This document shows positions 1-7,869 of a stretch of 64,000 bases of DNA, piece by piece. The position numbers and the translations under genes are program-made. How positions within the stretch are numbered: the stretch's first letter is position 1; each line of letters opens with the position of its first letter. The DNA lies in contig CAYMOJ010000002.1 of NCBI GenBank assembly GCA_964392175.1, positions 69,308 through 133,307 of the forward strand, read 5' to 3'. The notes beneath the pieces were generated by a model that worked only from the letters and a program-made list of their open reading frames with translations, was not told the DNA's origin and searched no databases. The stretch comes from Firm-04 sp964392175. GTDB lineage: Bacteria > Bacillota > Clostridia > Oscillospirales > Ruminococcaceae.

Positions 1-119
1 TTTGGCCCTGTAATGACCATGAAGTGGTTTGGCTCCACAGTCAAATCAATTCCGCGGAGAATGCCCATTTGCTTACCATCGGCAGCTACGGAATATTGTA
101 GATTTTGAATTTGTAACAT
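1..119 (-). CDS. SufC-like ABC ATPase, N-terminal part only
   Basis: This is the first 39 codons of a gene that runs off the left edge of the window. The visible protein starts MLQIQNLQYSVAADGK and reaches VITGP, the lead-in to a Walker A loop, so it is the N-terminal strand region of an ABC-type ATPase. The style resembles SufC-like ATPases of Firmicutes, which power Fe-S cluster assembly, but the signature and Walker B motifs are outside the window. The ATG at 119 is preceded by a GAAAGGAG ribosome site and a good promoter. SufC versus another soluble ABC ATPase cannot be settled here. Confidence 0.7.
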   Translation of the reverse strand, partial: MLQIQNLQYSVAADGKQMGILRGIDLTVEPNHFMVITGP

Positions 120-135
120 GATGGATTTCTCCTTT

Positions 136-157
136 CCGTATGCACTGTCGCATACGG
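136..157. promoter_or_regulatory. 22-base inverted repeat in leader of SufC-like gene
   Basis: Arms CCGTATGC (136-143) and GCATACGG (150-157) form a perfect 8-bp stem around ACTGTC. It lies between the -10 element and the ribosome site of the minus-strand SufC-like gene. It could be a repressor operator or an mRNA hairpin; the sequence alone does not decide. Confidence 0.45.
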
Positions 158-161
158 TCAT

Positions 162-190
162 ATTTTACCATATACTGTAAAAAAAGTCAA
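162..190 (-). promoter_or_regulatory. Sigma-A promoter for SufC-like gene
   Basis: On the minus strand, TTGACT (185-190) and TAAAAT (162-167) are separated by 17 bases, about 45 bases upstream of the start codon. A T-run lies just downstream of the -35 box. Confidence 0.7.
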
Positions 191-284
191 GTCAAGAGCA
201 TTGACAGCAGGAAGCACGCTGTGCAATTGCTTTTTTGATAATGCAACCCATATTTTACCCGTTGGGACGCCTCCTTATACAAAA

Positions 285-322
285 AGCCAACGGCGAGGAG
301 TCCTCTACGCCGCTGGCTCATG
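285..322 (-). terminator. Terminator of the ydjIGH-type cluster
   Basis: On the minus strand, AGCCAGCGGCG (308-318) pairs with CGCCGTTGGCT (285-295) with one G-U pair, followed by TTTTTG. It lies 16 bases beyond the stop codon of the TPM-domain gene. Confidence 0.8.
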
Positions 323-333
323 TTGTTGTGCAA

Positions 334-1269
334 TTAACGGTGTCTGCCGCCACCACCATGCGAGTGTCCACCACCGGAGCTATGCGAGTGTCCGCCGCCG
401 CCACCGCCGCCACTGCCTCCGCTACCGCCGGAGCTGATGTGTGTGCGTGTGCGATACTGACGAATAAACATATCTTCCTTGATATTGAACTTTGTTTCGT
501 TTTGGCTGATATAATTGGTGGGGGTCAATGCTTTCGTGAACTTGTAGCTGTTCTTGATAGATGCAATGGAAACCAGGCAAACGATCAGACCGATGATCAA
601 TCCCATGGACAATGCCGGGAACAGATTAAAATTGAACCACCACGGCAGGGAATCGGCTTTGACAAACTCGTCGCCTTTCATGTACATATACTGATCGGTG
701 TCGTGTTCGTAGACATATACATATCCATCGGGAGGGCCATCACGGTACAGGCGTTCGGTGATCACGCAGAAATCCTCAATGGCGGCATAAGTATTGCCTG
801 CGAGGATATTATCCCACATATAGTCGAAGATCTCATCCACGCGATTATCTTCAGCACCGTTATAGAAGTAGATTTGCCCTCTTCCAGATGTGGAAATATA
901 ATCGTACTTAGTGCTGTTATTGATCAGCAGTAGAATGCCGTCGGTATCCACGCCGTATTGGGGATTAAACAATCTGTCGTAATTGTCATCGGCGGTACGC
1001 ACGACATCGCTGTCGCTTGAAAAATCGGTTTCAGAGCCGTAGATATACACCGCCACATACATATCGATCGTAGAGCTTAGCTCTAGAATGCGTTCGTTGG
1101 CAAGCTCCAGCTCCGAATCCTCCAGAATGCCCTGCACATCGTAAACGCGGCAGTTCTGAATGCAGTCCTCGTATTGCCGTTCAGCCGAAGCGGTGATACT
1201 GCCACAGGAAATCAGCATTGCAGCCGAGGAAAGTGCGCAGAGAAACGGACGGAACATCTTGTTATTCAT
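334..1269 (-). CDS. ydjH: TPM-domain membrane protein, YdjH type
   Basis: The protein has 311 residues. It has an N-terminal signal segment (about 1-29) with a possible lipobox (LISC), then a TPM domain (about 40-190, with YGVDTDGILLLINN), a membrane span (about 219-242) and a tail of Gly, Ser and His (GGHSHSSGGGHSHGGGG) typical of TPM proteins. TPM proteins sit at the membrane; in Bacillus, YdjH works with YdjG to place the SPFH protein YdjI during envelope stress. The ATG at 1269 overlaps the stop of the upstream zinc-ribbon gene as ATGA, so the two are translationally coupled. A longer frame upstream lacks a ribosome site and would overlap the neighbour. Confidence 0.85.
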   Translation of the reverse strand: MNNKMFRPFLCALSSAAMLISCGSITASAERQYEDCIQNCRVYDVQGILEDSELELANERILELSSTIDMYVAVYIYGSETDFSSDSDVVRTADDNYDRLFNPQYGVDTDGILLLINNSTKYDYISTSGRGQIYFYNGAEDNRVDEIFDYMWDNILAGNTYAAIEDFCVITERLYRDGPPDGYVYVYEHDTDQYMYMKGDEFVKADSLPWWFNFNLFPALSMGLIIGLIVCLVSIASIKNSYKFTKALTPTNYISQNETKFNIKEDMFIRQYRTRTHISSGGSGGSGGGGGGGHSHSSGGGHSHGGGGRHR

Positions 1270-2330
1270 AAGAAGAACCCTCCGATCAATGTGGTGATGA
1301 TGGCAACCACAGCGGCAAGCCCCAGGCTGAATCCCCACATTTTGGATTTGGAAACGGGCGGCTCACCTGCAAATTTACCTGTTTGCCCGTTGATGGCAAA
1401 CTCATAGGTTTTGCCCTGGTAGTGGTAGGTCATGAACCACACAGGTAATAGCATATACTGCCAATCGGTGCTGAGGATTTTGATATCGGAATGGGTAACC
1501 GAAAGGGAACTGTATCCTTTGGCAGAGGAACGAAGTAACGCATCGCAAGCCTGTACTGCACGTTTTTGTACGCGAGGGAATACCGCAGCCATGTTCAAGT
1601 CATATTTTTCCGCGAGAAATCCGCTTAAATACTGCATCGCAAAGGGCTGTGTTGCACGATAATCAAACGGTTCCAGGGCTTCCATCAGCGCGTCACTGAT
1701 ATGGCTTGCACCGTCGGCAGGGATGCCACGCAGCACAACGGTTGCGTTACGCTTGACGGCAAACTCTTTGGTTTCGGTGATGCGTGTGTCGCCGCTCGTC
1801 CAGCTGTTTACCTGTTTGCCTAAGGCTTCCATATCTGCCGAACTTTCACAGTCGGTGACCCAGAAGGGGACATACAGCCCCACCATTTTTTCCATCTGGG
1901 TATCGGTATTGAAATCACTGGGCAGAAAATGCTTTTTCTTGCACCAGCTTTTGAACTGGTTGCGTGCCGCGTTGCGGTCAAGCTGAAAGGGGATCACCTT
2001 GGAGGGGCGAAATTCGCCTGCAACACGTCCTTGTAAGATCACGGGACTGTGACAATAGTAACAGAATGTCGCGGCGGTGTTATCATCTGCCATGACCTCC
2101 GCGCCGCAGCTTTCGCAGTGGTAATATCCCGTGCATTCCGCGAATTCCTCCGTTGCCCGCTGTTGTTCGGCGGTAATGCTTTCCAATTTTTCTTCCTGCT
2201 TGGCAGCGATGTGATCCATCTCCTGCTTGGTAAAGCTGCTTTGACAATACTCACAGCGAAAATCCTGCTGTTCGGCGGAAAACACAAGTTCCGCACCGCA
2301 GTTGGGACATTTGAATGCAACAGATTCCAT
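1266..2330 (-). CDS. ydjG: Zinc-ribbon membrane protein, YdjG type
   Basis: The 354-residue protein starts MESVAFKCPNCGAEL and carries two zinc ribbons near the N terminus: CPNC...CEYC (about 8-32) and CESC...CYYC (about 73-95). The middle is soluble and the C terminus (about 333-352) is one membrane span, so it is probably anchored with the ribbons in the cytoplasm. It lies between the SPFH and TPM genes in the order of Bacillus ydjI/G/H. The ATG at 2330 is preferred over a TTG at 2336 because the GAGGAT ribosome site is better spaced. Its biochemical role is not known beyond scaffolding in this cluster. Confidence 0.8.
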   Translation of the reverse strand: MESVAFKCPNCGAELVFSAEQQDFRCEYCQSSFTKQEMDHIAAKQEEKLESITAEQQRATEEFAECTGYYHCESCGAEVMADDNTAATFCYYCHSPVILQGRVAGEFRPSKVIPFQLDRNAARNQFKSWCKKKHFLPSDFNTDTQMEKMVGLYVPFWVTDCESSADMEALGKQVNSWTSGDTRITETKEFAVKRNATVVLRGIPADGASHISDALMEALEPFDYRATQPFAMQYLSGFLAEKYDLNMAAVFPRVQKRAVQACDALLRSSAKGYSSLSVTHSDIKILSTDWQYMLLPVWFMTYHYQGKTYEFAINGQTGKFAGEPPVSKSKMWGFSLGLAAVVAIITTLIGGFFL

Positions 2331-2336
2331 CGGCAA

Positions 2337-3488
2337 TTATCCTCTGGGTTTGCCGCAGTTGGAACAGAAGTTGCCCTGATTGGTCATACCACAACCACAC
2401 TGCCACGGGCCGTTTGCAGCTGGTCGCTTTGCGCCGCAGTTTGCACAGAAATTGCCCTGATTGCTCATGCCACAGTTGCATTGCCAACCGTTGTTGGTGG
2501 CAGGCTGTTGTACGGGCTGCTGGACAGGTTGTGTGCTCTGGAAGATACCAGACATGGCAGCCATGCCTGCACCCATGCCCATAAATGCGGTACCTGCACC
2601 GGCGGTATTGGAGCCTGCTGCTTGCAAGCCCTGCGCCGCAGCACTTTGCACATAGGCGTTGCGGATGTTGGGATCTTGCATCATTGCGCCCTGATTGCGC
2701 ATATTGATGAGCTTTTTGCTCTCGTCGTCATAGCTGATGTTGGCGATGGCAACGCTTACGATTTCAAAGCCACGCTGTGCACGCCAGTCGGCATCCAGTA
2801 CATCCGCCATTTGTTTGGAAAGTTCCATGGATTTAGAGCCTAACGAAGAAATGCGCACGCCATCTTCGGAGAGTTTGCCAAAGGCAGATTGCAACGCACA
2901 GAGGAACTCATTAAGGAACTGTTCGTTGACATCTACAATGTCAATATGCTCTGCACCCTTTGGCAACACTTCCTGATAGAACAGTACGGGATCGGTGATG
3001 CGGATGGAGTAGGTACCATGGCAGCGCACGAACAGCTCTGCCTGATAGAAATTATCAAAATACTGCAATGCATTGCGTGTACCAAAACGGATGCCACGCA
3101 GCTCTTGCAAATTGAGGAACATGACTTCCTGAGATGCAGAGGGGATGCCGTTGAAACGGAAACGGTTAAAGCTTTCCTTGACGGAATCAGCAAGTTGACC
3201 ATTGAAAATCGAAGGGGTAGAGCTTGCAAATACCTTGTAGTAGCCGGGATATGCGCTGTAATCTACGATCTGACCGCCATCCAGCAGAAGCATTGCCTGC
3301 TTTTCAGCGACCTGGATCACAGAGCCGTTGGAGATGATATTCTCACTGCGCTTGTTTTTCTTTGTGTTAACAGGGTAGCCTTTCACAGCAACGGTAGAAA
3401 CTCCCATTTTTGCAGGCTGAACGACCTCCAGCCAGGAATCAGCAAGTGCACCGGAAACAGACGATACAGCAGCTTGGATCAAACCCAT
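2337..3488 (-). CDS. ydjI: SPFH-domain protein with twin C-terminal zinc ribbons, YdjI type
   Basis: The protein has 383 residues from the ATG at 3488, which follows GGAGGTATTATC. The SPFH-like domain (about 30-260) holds the family pattern around ALQYFDNFY and VLPKGAEHIDIVDV. A Gly/Ala/Met linker follows, then two near-identical zinc ribbons at the C terminus (CNCGMSNQGNFCANCG and CGCGMTNQGNFCSNCG). SPFH proteins form oligomers at membranes; YdjI is placed there by YdjG and YdjH. Only 6 bases separate its stop from the ydjG-type start. The Bacillus operon also has a PspA-type gene (ydjF), which is absent here. Confidence 0.85.
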   Translation of the reverse strand: MGLIQAAVSSVSGALADSWLEVVQPAKMGVSTVAVKGYPVNTKKNKRSENIISNGSVIQVAEKQAMLLLDGGQIVDYSAYPGYYKVFASSTPSIFNGQLADSVKESFNRFRFNGIPSASQEVMFLNLQELRGIRFGTRNALQYFDNFYQAELFVRCHGTYSIRITDPVLFYQEVLPKGAEHIDIVDVNEQFLNEFLCALQSAFGKLSEDGVRISSLGSKSMELSKQMADVLDADWRAQRGFEIVSVAIANISYDDESKKLINMRNQGAMMQDPNIRNAYVQSAAAQGLQAAGSNTAGAGTAFMGMGAGMAAMSGIFQSTQPVQQPVQQPATNNGWQCNCGMSNQGNFCANCGAKRPAANGPWQCGCGMTNQGNFCSNCGKPRG

Positions 3489-3568
3489 GATAATACCTCC
3501 TAAAATAAGCAGTCTTTCTACTTCTTGTTCGCTATACTTGAAAGTGCAGAAAGCAACATTCCACAATT

Positions 3569-3597
3569 ATTATAGCATATCTTCATGGGAATTGCAA
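3569..3597 (-). promoter_or_regulatory. Sigma-A promoter for the ydjIGH-type operon
   Basis: On the minus strand TTGCAA (3592-3597) and TATAAT (3569-3574) are 17 bases apart. The -10 is preceded by TGC, an extended -10. It lies 80 bases upstream of the SPFH start codon. Confidence 0.8.
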
Positions 3598-3643
3598 GTG
3601 CTTTCTGCCAGGAAAATGAGCACCCGATTGTGACAGAAAACAG

Positions 3644-3672
3644 TTGACAATCGCCGGAAAATGTATTATAAT
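3644..3672 (+). promoter_or_regulatory. Sigma-A promoter for metY
   Basis: TTGACA (3644-3649), 17 bases, TATAAT (3667-3672). The transcript would have a leader of only about 33 bases, too short for a SAM riboswitch. Confidence 0.85.
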
Positions 3673-3712
3673 GTATGCATCATAAATTGATGCCAAGAAA
3701 GGATGAAATCAT

Positions 3713-4978
3713 ATGAACATCGAAACACAGTGCCTGCATGCAGGTTATACCCCCGAAAACGGTGGCCCTCGTGTGGTGCCCATCGTACAAAGCACGACCT
3801 ACGCGTTTGATTCCACTGAGCATATCGCAGCTTTGTTTGATATGCCCACTGAGCCGATGTATTCCCGTTTTGCCAACCCTACTGTGGATGCAGTAGAAAA
3901 GAAAATTGCTGCACTGGAAGGCGGTGTGGCAGCGATGTGTACCACAAGCGGTCAGGCGGCGAGTCTGCTTTCGATTTTGAATGTTTGCTCCGCAGGTGAC
4001 AGCTTCATCTCTGCAAGTACGATTTACGGTGGCACATTCAATCTGTTTGCTGTAACCCTGAAGCGTTTTGGCATTGAGTGCATCTTTGTGGATCAGGAAG
4101 CGAGCATCGAGGAACTGCAAAAAGCAGTGAAACCCAACACGCGCTGTGTGTTTGGCGAAACGCTCGCGAACCCTGCGCTGTCTGTATTGGATATTCGTAA
4201 ATTTGCTGATTTTGCACATTCCAATGGCATTCCGCTGATTGTAGACAATACTTTCCCCACGCCCATTCTTTGCCGTCCTTTTGAATTCGGCGCAGATGTG
4301 GTGATTCACTCCACCACGAAGTATATGGATGGTCATGCGGTACAGGGCGGAGGCGTGATCGTAGATGGCGGCAACTTTGACTGGACAAATGGCAAATTCC
4401 CTGATTTTACCGAACCCGACGAAAGCTATCATGGCATACGCTATGTGGAAAGCTTTGGTAAGGCCGCATACATCATCAAGTGCAGAATGCAGTTGATGCG
4501 TGACTTTGGTTGTTATCCTTCCGCAACCAACGCGTTTTATCTCAATCTTGGTCTGGAAACACTTGCTCTGCGCATGAAGCAGTATTGCATAAACGCTAAG
4601 ATCGTTGCCGAATATTTGCAATCCCGTCCAGAGGTTGCGTCTGTTTCCTATCCCGGGCTGGAGGGCGACCCCTACTATGAACGCGCGAAAACATATCTGC
4701 CGAATGGTGCCAGTGGCGTGATCTCTTTTGTGATCAAGGGCGGCAGAGAAGCCGCCATGCACTTCATGGATGCACTGAAACTTGCTTCCAATGTGGTTCA
4801 TGTGGCGGATATTCGTACCTGCGTGTTGCACCCAGCCAGTGAGACGCACCGCCAGCTTACGGACGAGCAGTTGGTGGCCGCCGGTATCAATGCAGGCATG
4901 ATTCGCTTCTCCTGCGGCTTGGAAAATGTCGAAGATATTATCGCTGATATTGATCAGGCGTTTGCGGCGATTCAGTGA
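3713..4978 (+). CDS. metY: O-acetylhomoserine sulfhydrylase (MetY)
   Basis: A PLP enzyme of the Cys/Met metabolism family, 421 residues, the usual length for O-acetylhomoserine aminocarboxypropyltransferase. It makes homocysteine from O-acetylhomoserine and sulfide in the cytoplasm. The PLP lysine is K203 in HSTTKYMDGH; substrate-binding motifs include YSRFANPT (50-57) and TSGQAA (78-83). The long insert after the PLP site (PDFTEPDESYHG) separates MetY from shorter cystathionine lyases and synthases. Start ATG 3713 follows AGAAAGGATG. It is monocistronic with its own promoter. Use of O-acetyl rather than O-succinyl homoserine is inferred from family. Confidence 0.9.
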   Translation: MNIETQCLHAGYTPENGGPRVVPIVQSTTYAFDSTEHIAALFDMPTEPMYSRFANPTVDAVEKKIAALEGGVAAMCTTSGQAASLLSILNVCSAGDSFISASTIYGGTFNLFAVTLKRFGIECIFVDQEASIEELQKAVKPNTRCVFGETLANPALSVLDIRKFADFAHSNGIPLIVDNTFPTPILCRPFEFGADVVIHSTTKYMDGHAVQGGGVIVDGGNFDWTNGKFPDFTEPDESYHGIRYVESFGKAAYIIKCRMQLMRDFGCYPSATNAFYLNLGLETLALRMKQYCINAKIVAEYLQSRPEVASVSYPGLEGDPYYERAKTYLPNGASGVISFVIKGGREAAMHFMDALKLASNVVHVADIRTCVLHPASETHRQLTDEQLVAAGINAGMIRFSCGLENVEDIIADIDQAFAAIQ

Positions 4979-5096
4979 GCTTGCTGCGGCAAGGCAATAT
5001 AAATAGTATGTTCGAATGGCACGAAAGCTGTGGCGTTGTCAACACAATGAATGTCAATGTAATGAGCGAGTATCTGAAATAAAGGAGTGGACGCGA

Positions 5097-5234
5097 ATGG
5101 AGAAAACACCGAAGAAAATTGTTTACTCTGAACCGGCAGACTACTTTCCAAAATCGATCAGGGAGAAATATGGCCTTGGAAAGAGCGATGCGAAGCAATC
5201 AGCTAAGAATGCACCCACAAAGAAGGGCAAATAA
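5097..5234 (+). CDS. Small unknown protein, 45 residues
   Basis: The frame begins MEKTPKKIVYSEPADYFP and ends in a Lys-rich tail (APTKKGK). The ATG at 5097 follows a clear AAAGGAG at 5081-5087. A longer frame from 5016 has no ribosome site and reads unlike a protein. No domain, signal or membrane span is visible; the protein is basic and hydrophilic. It lies between metY and the ribosomal block, without an obvious promoter of its own. I do not recognise it. Confidence 0.65.
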   Translation: MEKTPKKIVYSEPADYFPKSIREKYGLGKSDAKQSAKNAPTKKGK

Positions 5235-5251
5235 TCAATAAACGAAGGTAG

Positions 5252-5292
5252 ATCTCCGATGTTTTGCGACTTGCGGTTGCGACATCGGAGAT
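5252..5292 (+). terminator. Hairpin after the 45-residue gene
   Basis: ATCTCCGATGT (5252-5262) pairs perfectly with ACATCGGAGAT (5282-5292), an 11-bp stem with a 19-base loop. Only a weak T-rich tail follows, so termination is likely but not certain. Confidence 0.6.
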
Positions 5293-5326
5293 TTATCGTC
5301 AAGTTGCATAAAAATTAAGCGAGATG

Positions 5327-5360
5327 CCTGTGAAACTTTTCTATAGAAAAGTTTCACAGG
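5327..5360. repeat. 34-base perfect palindrome next to the S10 promoter
   Basis: The two 17-base halves meet without a spacer at CTA/TAG in the middle (outer ends CCTGTGAAAC and GTTTCACAGG). It ends 3 bases before the -35 box of the ribosomal promoter. It may be an operator, a cruciform or a dispersed genomic repeat; no T-run follows, so a simple terminator is less likely. Confidence 0.7.
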
Positions 5361-5363
5361 CTC

Positions 5364-5392
5364 TTGCAATCTGCCGCAATCTATGATATACT
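5364..5392 (+). promoter_or_regulatory. Promoter of the S10-spc-alpha ribosomal block
   Basis: TTGCAA (5364-5369), 17 bases, TATACT (5387-5392). Transcription would start near 5400, giving a leader of about 450 bases before rpsJ. Confidence 0.75.
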
Positions 5393-5399
5393 AATAAAG

Positions 5400-5847
5400 C
5401 TGATTGCACAAGATATGCGTTGAGGCGTGAGGTTGCGCACGGTATGTGCGGTAATTCACGCGGAGTATGTCCGACAAACGGGCGATTTGAGATATGAACA
5501 CGGTTTGTGTGTATGCAAAGAACGCGAAACCACGCGTTTTTCGACGAGGAATGCTCTGCGTTGCGCTTCCTACAGTGCCGCGGAACAAAGAAGTCGAGAT
5601 CGGGAAGGTCGTGAACCTTTGCGCATAGGGCGAGGGCGCTCACGCTCTGCCGGAACAAACCATGCTTGTCCAGAACACCCCGAGGCAATAACGCATCGGG
5701 CTTTTTTATGGGTGTGTGCAGGAAACACGAGGGAACGTTGTAGGAAACGCAACCGCGTTGCACGCATCAGTAAAGCAAGCGTGGCACACGAAAAAAACGA
5801 TCATTTCTCCACAGCCCCCGGCAAAATAATTTGAGGAGGGTAATCAA
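5400..5847 (+). promoter_or_regulatory. Ribosomal-operon leader RNA with attenuator hairpins
   Basis: This ~450-base stretch has no convincing gene; its open frames lack ribosome sites. It holds a small hairpin AACGCG/CGCGTT (5521-5526 and 5533-5538) followed by Ts, and a terminator-like hairpin CCCGA/TCGGG (5679-5683 and 5696-5700) followed by six Ts (5702-5707). A terminator between the promoter and rpsJ suggests control by transcription attenuation, as known for r-protein leaders bound by L4 or other r-proteins. The ligand here is not identifiable by eye. Confidence 0.6.
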
Positions 5848-6165
5848 GTGGCAGGCAGCGAAAAACTCAGAATCAAGGTCAAGGGCTACGAGCATGCAAC
5901 CGTAGATGCTGCGGCGGCAAAGATCATCGAGGCAGCAAAGCGCGGTGGCGCACAGAAGGTTTCCGGTCCCATCCCGCTCCCGACCGACAAGGAAATCGTG
6001 ACCATCCTTCGTGCAGTGCACAAATATAAGGATAGCCGCGAACAGTTCGAGCTTAGAACGCATAAGCGTTTGATCGACGTCATCCGCCCCACAAAGGCAA
6101 CGATGGATGCACTGACAAAGCTCGAGATCCCCGCCGGTGTCGATATCGACATGGAGCTGAAGTAA
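5848..6165 (+). CDS. rpsJ: Ribosomal protein S10
   Basis: 105 residues, near the usual 102-103. S10 binds 16S rRNA in the 30S head and also takes part in antitermination with NusB. Family signatures are KGYEHATVDAAAAKI and THKRLIDVIRPTKATMDALTKL. The start is GTG 5848, directed by GAGGAGGG seven bases before. It is the first gene of the ribosomal block and the first target of the attenuator-like leader. Confidence 0.97.
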   Translation: MAGSEKLRIKVKGYEHATVDAAAAKIIEAAKRGGAQKVSGPIPLPTDKEIVTILRAVHKYKDSREQFELRTHKRLIDVIRPTKATMDALTKLEIPAGVDIDMELK

Positions 6166-6184
6166 GTTCAGCGCAAGGGGAACA

Positions 6185-6236
6185 GACGGCATCTTGCGAG
6201 CCGTCGGTCATGTTGATGCAAATGCGTCAACCAATA
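6185..6236 (+). other. Two hairpins between rpsJ and rplC
   Basis: GACGGC (6185-6190) pairs with GCCGTC (6200-6205), and shortly after GTTGATGC pairs with GCGTCAAC across AAAT (about 6213-6232). They occupy most of the 91-base gap and may be sites for mRNA processing or translational control of rplC. Confidence 0.45.
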
Positions 6237-6256
6237 ACCAAAGGAGGAAACTCATC

Positions 6257-6892
6257 ATGAAGAAAGCCATTATTGGCAAGAAGATCGGCATGACGCAGAT
6301 CTTCGATGAGACCGGTAAAGTCGTACCGGTTACTGTCATCGAGGCAGGCCCCTGCTTCGTGACGCAGAAGAAGACAAACGAGAACGACGGTTACGAAGCC
6401 ATCCAGGTTGGCTACGGCACCATCAAGGCTGCAAATGTCAACAAGCCCCGTAAAGGTCATCTTGACAAGGCGAATTGTGGTCTGCTCCGTACTCTGAAGG
6501 AGTTCCGCTTTGATGATTGCTCTACCTATAATGTGGGCGATACCATCACCGTGGATACCTTCGCCGTTGGCGATATCGTGGATGTTAGCGGCACCAGCAA
6601 AGGTAAGGGCTATGCAGGTCCCATCAAGCGCTACGGTCAGCACAGACTGAAGGAAACCCACGGTACCGGCCCTGTCCATCGTCAAGCGGGTTCTATGGGT
6701 GCTTGCTCCTCGCCCTCTCGTATCTACAAGGGCAAGGGCCTGGCAGGTCATATGGGCGCAGAGAGCGTGACCGTTCAGAATCTTGAAATCGTCAGCATTG
6801 ATGCTGAGAATCGTCTGATCGCGATCCGTGGTGCGATTCCCGGCCCTAAGGGCGGCATCGTTACCGTTGTGAACAGCATCAAGAAGGCTTAA
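6257..6892 (+). CDS. rplC: Ribosomal protein L3
   Basis: 211 residues. L3 binds early to 23S rRNA and reaches the peptidyl-transferase centre. It begins MKKAIIGKKIGMTQIFDETG, the classic bacterial L3 N terminus, and has the loop GPVHRQAGSMGACSSPSRI facing the catalytic centre. The ATG at 6257 follows AAGGAGGAAACTC; an upstream in-frame ATG at 6194 reads unlike L3 and is rejected. rplD follows after 17 bases. Confidence 0.97.
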   Translation: MKKAIIGKKIGMTQIFDETGKVVPVTVIEAGPCFVTQKKTNENDGYEAIQVGYGTIKAANVNKPRKGHLDKANCGLLRTLKEFRFDDCSTYNVGDTITVDTFAVGDIVDVSGTSKGKGYAGPIKRYGQHRLKETHGTGPVHRQAGSMGACSSPSRIYKGKGLAGHMGAESVTVQNLEIVSIDAENRLIAIRGAIPGPKGGIVTVVNSIKKA

Positions 6893-6909
6893 GGAAGGAG
6901 GAAATCGAA

Positions 6910-7536
6910 ATGGCAACAGTTTCTGTATTTGATATGGAAGGCAAGAAGGTTTCCGAAACCGAATTGAACGATGCCGTGTTCGGCATTACTCCTAACGAGG
7001 CTGTAATGCACGCCTGTGTCGTCAATTATCTCGCAAACCAGCGTCAAGGCACACAGTCTACGCTGACGCGTACCGAGGTTGCCGGTGGCGGCAGAAAGCC
7101 CTACCGTCAGAAGGGCACCGGTCATGCACGTCAGGGTTCCATTCGCGCACCGCAGTGGTATCACGGTGGTGTGGCACTTGGCCCCAAGCCTAGAAGCTAT
7201 CGCTTCAGCCTGAACAAGAAAGTCCGCCGTCTGGCAATGCTCTCTGCATTCTCCACAAAGGTGCAGGATGAGACCATCCGCGTGGTGGATCGCTTGGCAA
7301 TGGATGACTACAAGACCAAGACCATCGTAAAGATGCTTGAAGGTCTGGGCATCAATGGCAAGGCTTTGATCGTGACCGCTGAAGCTGACAAGCTCGTTTA
7401 TCGCAGCGCAAACAATATCCCCGGCGTAAAGACCGCTGCTGTCAACACTCTGAATGTTTATGACATCCTCAACTATGATGCATTCATCGTAAGCAAGGAT
7501 GCCGTTGCAAAAATCGAGGAGGTGTACGCAAAATGA
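6910..7536 (+). CDS. rplD: Ribosomal protein L4
   Basis: 208 residues. L4 binds 23S rRNA and lines the exit tunnel with its extended loop, seen as AGGGRKPYRQKGTGHARQG (about 58-76). In several bacteria L4 is also the autogenous repressor of the S10 operon, so it is a candidate ligand of the leader upstream of rpsJ. Start ATG 6910 follows AAGGAGGAAATCGAA. It ends with a stop overlapping the start of rplW. Confidence 0.97.
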   Translation: MATVSVFDMEGKKVSETELNDAVFGITPNEAVMHACVVNYLANQRQGTQSTLTRTEVAGGGRKPYRQKGTGHARQGSIRAPQWYHGGVALGPKPRSYRFSLNKKVRRLAMLSAFSTKVQDETIRVVDRLAMDDYKTKTIVKMLEGLGINGKALIVTAEADKLVYRSANNIPGVKTAAVNTLNVYDILNYDAFIVSKDAVAKIEEVYAK

Positions 7537-7856
7537 AAGCACCGCAGGATATCATTCTGAGACCGGTCATCACTGAGCAGTCTATCGACATTCTGCCCAC
7601 CGGCAAGTACACCTTTGAGGTTGCAAAGACCGCTAATAAGCTTGAAATCGCCAACGCTGTCGAGCAACTCTTCAATGTTCAGGTCACTAAGGTGAATACC
7701 CTGAACGTCCGTGGCCGTTCCAAGAGAGTCGGCCGCTATCAGGGCACTACTGCTAGCTGGAAAAAGGCTGTAGTAACCGTGAATCCCGAGCCTACCCCCG
7801 GTAAGGACGGCAAGAAGAGAAGAGGCACCATCGAGTTCTTCGACGGTATGTTCTAA
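7533..7856 (+). CDS. rplW: Ribosomal protein L23
   Basis: 107 residues. L23 sits at the tunnel exit and docks trigger factor and SRP. The N terminus APQDIILRPVITEQS and the loop VNTLNVRGRSKRVGRYQGT are typical. Its ATG overlaps the rplD stop as ATGA, and its ribosome site (GAGGAGGTG) lies inside rplD. A structured 129-base gap follows before rplB, the longest gap within this part of the operon. Confidence 0.97.
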   Translation: MKAPQDIILRPVITEQSIDILPTGKYTFEVAKTANKLEIANAVEQLFNVQVTKVNTLNVRGRSKRVGRYQGTTASWKKAVVTVNPEPTPGKDGKKRRGTIEFFDGMF

Positions 7857-7869
7857 GATCCTCTTTCTG

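Noticed and set aside
3673..3712. SAM riboswitch before metY
   Set aside because: The leader is only about 33 bases, too short for any S-box.
3680..4849. 389-codon minus-strand frame opposite metY
   Set aside because: Antisense shadow of metY, which has its own promoter, ribosome site and PLP motif.
5400..5700. 6S, SRP or RNase P RNA in the S10 leader
   Set aside because: None of the conserved cores of these RNAs could be found by eye.
5427..5834. 135-codon frame in the S10 leader
   Set aside because: Arg-rich composition with no ribosome site, running across terminator-like hairpins; treated as leader RNA.
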